DNA of 13,838 bases. It comes from Planctomycetaceae bacterium UBA4655. GTDB lineage: Bacteria > Planctomycetota > Planctomycetia > Pirellulales > UBA1268. Positions 8,438 to 13,838 of the stretch are shown here, piece after piece (the first letter of the stretch is position 1; every line of letters starts with the position of its first letter). The stretch spans positions 7,709 to 21,546 of the forward strand of contig DHLZ01000237.1 of NCBI GenBank assembly GCA_002405515.1, given 5' to 3'. The translations under genes were made by a program, and so were the position numbers. The notes beneath the pieces are model-generated. The model searched no databases and was not told where the DNA came from. It worked only from the letters and a program-made list of their open reading frames with translations.

Positions 8438-10024
8438 CTACCTGAGCACGTAGGCGGCGAGGCCGCCGGCGACGAGGAGGCCGACGCCGATCATCGCCCA
8501 CACCACGATCGGGATTCCGGCAAACTGCCCCTTGGCCTTTTTTCGACGGTAGGCACGGGCCTGTTCCGCTGCGGAGCCCTTCGGGGCACCTGGCTGAATG
8601 GCCGCTGCTGGCTTCGACGGCTTCGGAGCTGCGGACGTCACGGCTGGCGGCTTTGACACGTTCGCGTCAGCCGCCTTCGTAGCTGCCGGCCGAATCGTCG
8701 ATCGTGAGCTTGCGGATGGGGGTGGCGTCGTGAACGACAGCTGCGACGCGTCGATGCCTGAAACCGCGCTTGTGCCGGCGAGAAGCGAGTTGCCAAGGTC
8801 GCTGTCGCCACCTCGTGGGCTCAGTCCGGCGGATCCGCGCGTTGGCAGCCGCGGCGGGGCGATCGTCTTCGCCGATACCGCTGCCGACGGGGCTGAATTC
8901 TCCGACGCCCGTCGGCGGAGCTGCTCCCTGAGGGCCGCCCTGGGGGACGGGCCGCCGGCCGCATCGGCCTCGTCGGTGGCGACCGGGTTCGCCGCGAGCC
9001 ATGCGGCCAGGGCATCGGCGACTTCCTTCGCCGTCTGCTGACGCGCCTCGGGACGCTTCTGCATCATCCTCAGGTAGATCGCCGCGATGGCGGGGGGCGC
9101 GTCGGACCGCTTCTCGATGAGGTTCGGCGGGCTGGCCTGGAGGTGCTTTCTGAATCGCTCCTTGACGTTCCCTTCGGCGAACGGGCCGGCGCCCGTCAAC
9201 AGGTAGTAGAGCGTGCAGCCCAGGCTGTAGATGTCGGCCCGCTTGTCCACGTTGTGGCTGTCGGTCACCTGCTCCGGTGCGAGGAAGTCGGCGGTGCCGA
9301 GCACCTTCTCGTCGTGTTCCTGGGTCAGCGACCCGGCCTCCGGCCCTTCCGCGCCCGAGAGGCCGAGGCCGAGGTCGAGGATCTTCAGCGTGCCCCGCTT
9401 GTCGAGGATCATGTTCGCCGGCTTGATGTCGCGGTGGACGAAGCCCTCTTCGTGGGCGTAGTGGAGCCCGAGCGCTGCCTGGCGAACGAGGTCGGCGGCC
9501 TCATGGATCGACAGCGGACCCTCCTGCTTGACCTTCTTGTGCAGGTCGATCCCCTCGACGTATTCCATCACGAAAAAATGGATCGAGCCGGCGGTGTCGA
9601 GATCGAAGGCCCGCGTGAGGTGGGGATGATTGAGGCGGGCCGACATCCTCGCCTCCCGCTCGAATCGAGCGAGGAACGAGGTCTGTTCGACCCGCTTCAG
9701 CGGAAGCACCTTGATGGCCACCTCGTTGTGGAGCGTGGCGTGCTCGGCGAGATAGACGCTGCTCATGCCGCCGGAACCGAGCAGCCGGAGCAGCTTGTAT
9801 TTGCCGAGAAAAAAACCCTTGTAGCGGCCCCTGCGAAGCTGATCGACGTGCCACTGCGTGACGAGTTTCGATTCCAGGAGCGCCGTCACGAGCTCGTCGG
9901 GGACCGGCCCCTGCCGGTCGGCCCAGGCCGAGACGACGGCATCGATCTCCTCGCGCTTCGCGAGGTTGCTAGCGCGAAGCACCCGGAGAAAATCGGTGGT
10001 TGTCTGAACGGCTTCGCTGGGCAT
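8438..10024 (-). CDS. Tail-anchored Ser/Thr protein kinase
   Basis: A 528-residue Hanks-type kinase of the kind expanded in planctomycetes. Residues 1-72 form a helical lead-in with LVTQWHVDQLRRGRYKGFFL, seen before many planctomycete kinase domains. The kinase domain (about 76-343) has a Gly loop GSGGMSSVY (83-91), K105 in VAIKVLP, HRDIKPAN with D199 and N204, DLG with D217 in place of DFG, APEQ (249-252) and DIYSLGC. All catalytic residues are present, so it should be active. Residues about 350-500 are a low-complexity Ala/Pro/Ser linker. A basic patch RRKKAKGQ then precedes one transmembrane helix (503-526) two residues from the C-terminus. The basic flank predicts the kinase faces the cytoplasm with no extracytoplasmic sensor. 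The start is the ATG at 10022-10024; its ribosome site is weak, and a TAGAAT -10-like box lies at 10060-10065. The HAD gene ends 76 nt upstream on the same strand. Substrates are unknown. Confidence 0.94.
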   Translation of the reverse strand: MPSEAVQTTTDFLRVLRASNLAKREEIDAVVSAWADRQGPVPDELVTALLESKLVTQWHVDQLRRGRYKGFFLGKYKLLRLLGSGGMSSVYLAEHATLHNEVAIKVLPLKRVEQTSFLARFEREARMSARLNHPHLTRAFDLDTAGSIHFFVMEYVEGIDLHKKVKQEGPLSIHEAADLVRQAALGLHYAHEEGFVHRDIKPANMILDKRGTLKILDLGLGLSGAEGPEAGSLTQEHDEKVLGTADFLAPEQVTDSHNVDKRADIYSLGCTLYYLLTGAGPFAEGNVKERFRKHLQASPPNLIEKRSDAPPAIAAIYLRMMQKRPEARQQTAKEVADALAAWLAANPVATDEADAAGGPSPRAALREQLRRRASENSAPSAAVSAKTIAPPRLPTRGSAGLSPRGGDSDLGNSLLAGTSAVSGIDASQLSFTTPPPSASSRSTIRPAATKAADANVSKPPAVTSAAPKPSKPAAAIQPGAPKGSAAEQARAYRRKKAKGQFAGIPIVVWAMIGVGLLVAGGLAAYVLR

Positions 10025-10100
10025 GGCACGAACGGCTCGAGTCGAATCCCCGTCTTTTCATTCTAGTATCGGTTCGCCAGCCGCGTCGCCACCGCCAGAA

Positions 10101-10721
10101 CTACATTCCCAGGTCGATTCCTCGTGCTTCGAGCGACCTGACCAGCGCGACCGGGCTGGTGAAAAGCTCGGCATCCCAGCCCGCCCGTCGGGCCGCCTCG
10201 ACGTGGGCGGGAAGGTCGTCGGTGAAGAATATGGCCCCTGGCTCGACGCCGGCCAGGATCTGCGCACGTTCGAATATCGCCCGGTCGGGCTTGACGACAC
10301 CGAGCTCGTGGCTGAACGCGAGGATTTCAAATGCGTCGGGGAGCACCCCGAATCCCCTGGCGAGGAGATGCTCCCAGTGGACGCCGCAGGTGTTGGAGAG
10401 GATCCCTCTCCGGCAGCCTGCCCGCTCGAGGCCGGCGATCACCGGGATCATCCCGATCGAGAGCTCGAACATGTCCGAGTAGGCCTCGGCCAGTTCGGAG
10501 GCATCGCTCGTCGTGCCGGTGCGACGGGAAAACTCCGCGTGGAACGCCGGCCAGTCGATCTCTCCCCGCTCGAGCGACCCCGACAGCGAGTCTGCCGCGA
10601 GCGCCTCCCGAACCTGATCGGGAGCCGCACCGCAGGCCGCCGCAACGTTGTTGACGGCACGTTCCCGGTCGAAGTTGACGATCACGTTTCCCATGTCGAG
10701 ATAGACGAATCTCGGAGTCAT
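10101..10721 (-). CDS. HAD-superfamily phosphatase, YihX-like
   Basis: A 206-residue haloacid-dehalogenase-type hydrolase. Motif I is YLDMGNVIVNFD with nucleophile D9, motif II ILSNT (S109), motif III LGVVKPD (K144) and motif IV FFTDD (D168, D169). The wording DMGNV, LSNT, LG-x-x-KP and FF-x-DD matches the YihX / glucose-1-phosphatase branch, in which the second position of the usual DxD is Gly. The all-alpha cap lies at about 20-90. The substrate could be a sugar phosphate or another small phosphate ester. I start at the ATG at 10719-10721, because the nucleophile strand then begins at residue 5, as in YihX. The open frame extends 25 codons upstream, with an Arg-rich sequence unlike the family. 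The ribosome site is poor. The gene diverges from ilvD and precedes the kinase gene by 76 nt. Confidence 0.92.
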   Translation of the reverse strand: MTPRFVYLDMGNVIVNFDRERAVNNVAAACGAAPDQVREALAADSLSGSLERGEIDWPAFHAEFSRRTGTTSDASELAEAYSDMFELSIGMIPVIAGLERAGCRRGILSNTCGVHWEHLLARGFGVLPDAFEILAFSHELGVVKPDRAIFERAQILAGVEPGAIFFTDDLPAHVEAARRAGWDAELFTSPVALVRSLEARGIDLGM

Positions 10722-10797
10722 CGCTGGTCCGCAGCCGCCTCGAACGGCTCGCTTGAATCTGGTGGTGGGTTTGCGGTCGCCCTCTGCGGCCGCCACT

Positions 10798-10825
10798 TTG
10801 AAACCGCATCGACGGCGACTAGGCT
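10798..10825 (+). promoter_or_regulatory. Candidate ilvD promoter
   Basis: TTGAAA (10798-10803) is a good -35 box. Sixteen nt later TAGGCT (10820-10825) keeps the most important -10 positions (TA at the start, T at the end). Transcription would begin near 10832, leaving a leader of about 36 nt that contains AAGGA (10851-10855), 12 nt before the ATG. No leader peptide or attenuator rich in branched-chain codons is visible. A weak match, supported mainly by position. Confidence 0.35.
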
Positions 10826-10867
10826 TTTCGCTTCCGTCCGCCGCCGACTCAAGGATATTCCACTCCG

Positions 10868-12546
<1,679 letters not shown>

Positions 12547-12547
<1 letters not shown>

Positions 12548-12589
12548 TCAACGGCCCGCCACATCAACGGCCCGCCACATCAACGGCCC
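12547..12589. repeat. 16-bp tandem repeat across two convergent stop codons
   Basis: ATCAACGGCCCGCCAC occurs at 12547-12562 and 12563-12578, then ATCAACGGCCC at 12579-12589, giving 2.7 perfect copies. Its first base is the last base of the ilvD stop codon. Its third copy holds the stop codon of the minus-strand gene (12580-12582) and its last two codons. The earlier copies look like duplications of that gene's 3' end into the spacer. Confidence 0.93.
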
Positions 12590-13455
12590 AGTGACTCGAC
12601 CGGCACCGGCGGGCCCGGGGCGATGACCGCCCCCGGGGGCAGCTGCTCCGGCGGGATCGGCTGGCCGAACGCGGGCCCCACAGGCTGCGCGGAAGGCGGC
12701 TGGGCCGCTCCGGAGGGGGGCTGATAGTAGGGCTCCGGCTGCGGCAGCGGCGCGATGCCGAGCCGTCCGAGCGCGTTGGCAAGCATCCGCTGCTCGAGCA
12801 GCGGGTCGCGGCCAAGCGGGATCCAGCCGAGCGGGCGGGTCGGGTTCGCCACCGGCCGCGGCTGATCGCCGATCTGCTGGCCGAGGGTCGGCAGCGGGGC
12901 GCCGTAGCGGTAGAGCGAGTCGTCGTTGCGAAAGGTGGCGCCGCCCGTGGTGGCGAGCATCGGCCTCGGCATGCTCTCGAGCTCCTTGATGACGACGACC
13001 TCGATCCTCCATCCGGCCGGATCGGGAGTGAGCCGGACGTTCGCCGTGCGACGGATCGATTGGAGGGTGCTCTCGAGCCGTTCGCGGAAGCCCACCGAGT
13101 CGGCCCGCCACGGCTCGAGCAGGGTCGCGCCGGTCTGGGGAAACGTGTCGATTCGTCCCTCCGTCGGCACGCCGTTGGCGAAGACGACCCGCTGCTCCGA
13201 ATCGATCTTGAAGTAGTCGTCAACGGTGTCGACGAGCTTCTGCCAGATCGTTTCGGCGTCGATCGGCGGGATCACGGCCACGTTGCGGGGAGCGATCGGG
13301 GCCGGAGGCGGCGGGATCCCCGGATCGGCGACGACGGCCCCGGGCGGCAGCGGCGAGAAGGGATCGGGGGCCGGCAGCACGGCCTGCGCGCAGGAGAACC
13401 GACCGGCCAACGCCAGGAGGCACCCCAACGCTGCGGGCAGCCACATTCGACGCAT
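12580..13455 (-). CDS. Secreted Pro-rich protein with a planctomycete-type core
   Basis: A 291-residue protein with no function I can name. A signal peptide (1-25: MRRMWLP, hydrophobic core, SCAQA/VLP) predicts export; the Cys at 22 does not fit a lipobox. Residues 28-64 are Pro-rich. The ordered core (about 66-162) contains ETIWQKLVDTVDDYFKIDSE, TEGRIDTFPQTGATLLEPWR, RLESTLQSIRRTANVRL and GWRIEVVVIKELE, patterns I associate with exported planctomycete proteins. The rest is Pro/Gln-rich and low in complexity. The phrase LPPGAV(V/I)A appears near both ends (36-43 and again near 273), hinting at a duplicated tail motif. The ATG at 13453-13455 has AGGAG 7 nt before it; the GTG two codons earlier sits too close to that site. 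Its stop is 32 nt from ilvD, facing it. It may be periplasmic or surface located. Confidence 0.85.
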   Translation of the reverse strand: MRRMWLPAALGCLLALAGRFSCAQAVLPAPDPFSPLPPGAVVADPGIPPPPAPIAPRNVAVIPPIDAETIWQKLVDTVDDYFKIDSEQRVVFANGVPTEGRIDTFPQTGATLLEPWRADSVGFRERLESTLQSIRRTANVRLTPDPAGWRIEVVVIKELESMPRPMLATTGGATFRNDDSLYRYGAPLPTLGQQIGDQPRPVANPTRPLGWIPLGRDPLLEQRMLANALGRLGIAPLPQPEPYYQPPSGAAQPPSAQPVGPAFGQPIPPEQLPPGAVIAPGPPVPVESLGR

Positions 13456-13568
13456 CGACACGCTCCTCGCGGAGTCCCTTCACCCACGAGGGACTGGGCG
13501 AGGATGGTCGGAAAATCAGCCGACCGACTCAAGGCCACTTCCCGCGGCAAAGCGAGGCTTTCCGCGGG
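13456..13568 (-). promoter_or_regulatory. Hairpin-rich upstream region of the secreted Pro-rich gene
   Basis: Three strong inverted repeats lie in a row. Nearest the gene is AGTCCCT (13473-13479) / AGGGACT (13489-13495), a 7-bp stem with a 9-nt loop. Next is GGTCGG (13506-13511) / CCGACC (13520-13525), a 6-bp stem with an 8-nt loop. Furthest is CCCGCGG (13541-13547) / CCGCGGG (13562-13568) enclosing AAAGC (13549-13553) / GCTTT (13557-13561), that is 12 bp with a one-base bulge and a 3-nt loop. CTCC (13463-13466) / GGAG (13471-13474) could also cover the ribosome site AGGAG (13463-13467). No T-run follows any stem, so intrinsic termination is not indicated. No clear promoter boxes were found. 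Confidence 0.4.
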
Positions 13569-13838
13569 CTCCATCCATTCGGGAACCCCGTGAGGGGCTG
13601 CCATGAACCCGGCGGAGGAGGCCTGATTGACACCGCATTGCCGCCGGGGGAGCGGACGCATCGTCGCTACGGTGGGGATACACCTGAGGCTCCTTGACGT
13701 TCCCCGGCCCCCCAGACCACGCCCCCCGGAGCGTTCTGAACCACAGTGTCTACGTGGAGTTCCGAACCATCAGAGTTGAACGGAGTCGACCGTGAGGGGC
13801 TGCCCGTGTGCCGGAGACGGCGTAGCTGACCAGCGCAG
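13569..13838. other. Non-coding stretch with a 14-nt direct repeat, no gene seen
   Basis: No frame here has a convincing start, ribosome site and composition. CGTGAGGGGCTGCC is repeated exactly at 13589-13602 and 13791-13804. In the first copy CCCC-GTGA-GGGG (13586-13597) forms a short stem with a GNRA-type loop. On the minus strand, two similar phrases lie close together (complement of about 13738-13776): CTGATGGTTCGGAACTCC and CTGTGGTTCAGAACGCTCC. Minus-strand frames at the right edge stay open for 22-55 codons and could be the end of a gene outside the window, but none is recognisable. Confidence 0.3.

Noticed and set aside
8438..10024. Kinase suspected inactive because DFG is DLG
   Set aside because: The metal-binding Asp is kept, and the Lys, catalytic Asp and Asn are all present. 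DLG is common in active bacterial kinases.
10101..10721. HAD protein suspected inactive because motif I lacks the second Asp
   Set aside because: DxGNV is normal for the YihX-like branch; the nucleophile and motifs II-IV are intact.
13377..13455. Lipoprotein signal in the Pro-rich protein
   Set aside because: The residues before the Cys are R-F-S, which do not fit a lipobox, and AQA just after gives a better ordinary signal-peptidase site.
13620..13650. TTGACA at 13625-13630 as a + strand promoter
   Set aside because: No -10-like sequence lies 16-18 nt downstream, and no gene follows on that strand.

Overview
The window looks like ordinary chromosomal DNA from a GC-rich planctomycete, most likely of the Pirellulales type. 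The basis is protein style, not a search. There is a Ser/Thr kinase with the planctomycete N-terminal lead-in and a tail anchor, an OprP/OprO-like porin preceded by a coiled coil, a secreted Cys-rich protein with a Lys-rich repeat, and a secreted Pro-rich protein built around a 'DDYFKI...EGRIDTFP...LQSIRR' core. I see no RNA genes, CRISPR arrays, complete insertion sequences or prophage genes.

Left part (1-7373): a possible 3' gene end on the + strand (1-77) meets a run of six minus-strand genes. In transcription order these are guaA (GMP synthase), an OmpR-type response regulator, a HAMP-containing sensor kinase whose start overlaps the regulator's end by 20 nt, a phosphate-selective-type porin, a secreted protein with 19 cysteines, and an MTAN/PNP-superfamily nucleosidase. 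The porin, Cys-rich and nucleosidase genes are tightly packed (37-nt gap, then stop and start almost touching). They follow a 157-nt leader with palindromes, a tandem GACGTCA motif and an unusually strong, possibly sequestered Shine-Dalgarno sequence.

Middle part (7374-10867): surE (survival-protein nucleotidase) diverges from guaA over a 74-nt gap. After a 219-nt convergent spacer with inverted repeats come two minus-strand genes, a tail-anchored Ser/Thr protein kinase and a YihX-like HAD phosphatase. The HAD gene diverges from ilvD.

Right part (10868-13838): ilvD (dihydroxy-acid dehydratase, branched-chain amino acid synthesis) converges on a secreted Pro-rich protein gene. A 16-bp tandem repeat covers the two stop codons. 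The last 383 nt hold no convincing gene but have several strong hairpins and a 14-nt direct repeat.

Most genes are housekeeping (guaA, surE, ilvD, HAD). The best candidate for something undescribed is the envelope module: a two-component system followed by porin, secreted Cys-rich protein and nucleosidase. A shared role in metal or anion handling at the cell surface is an inference from gene order and composition only.
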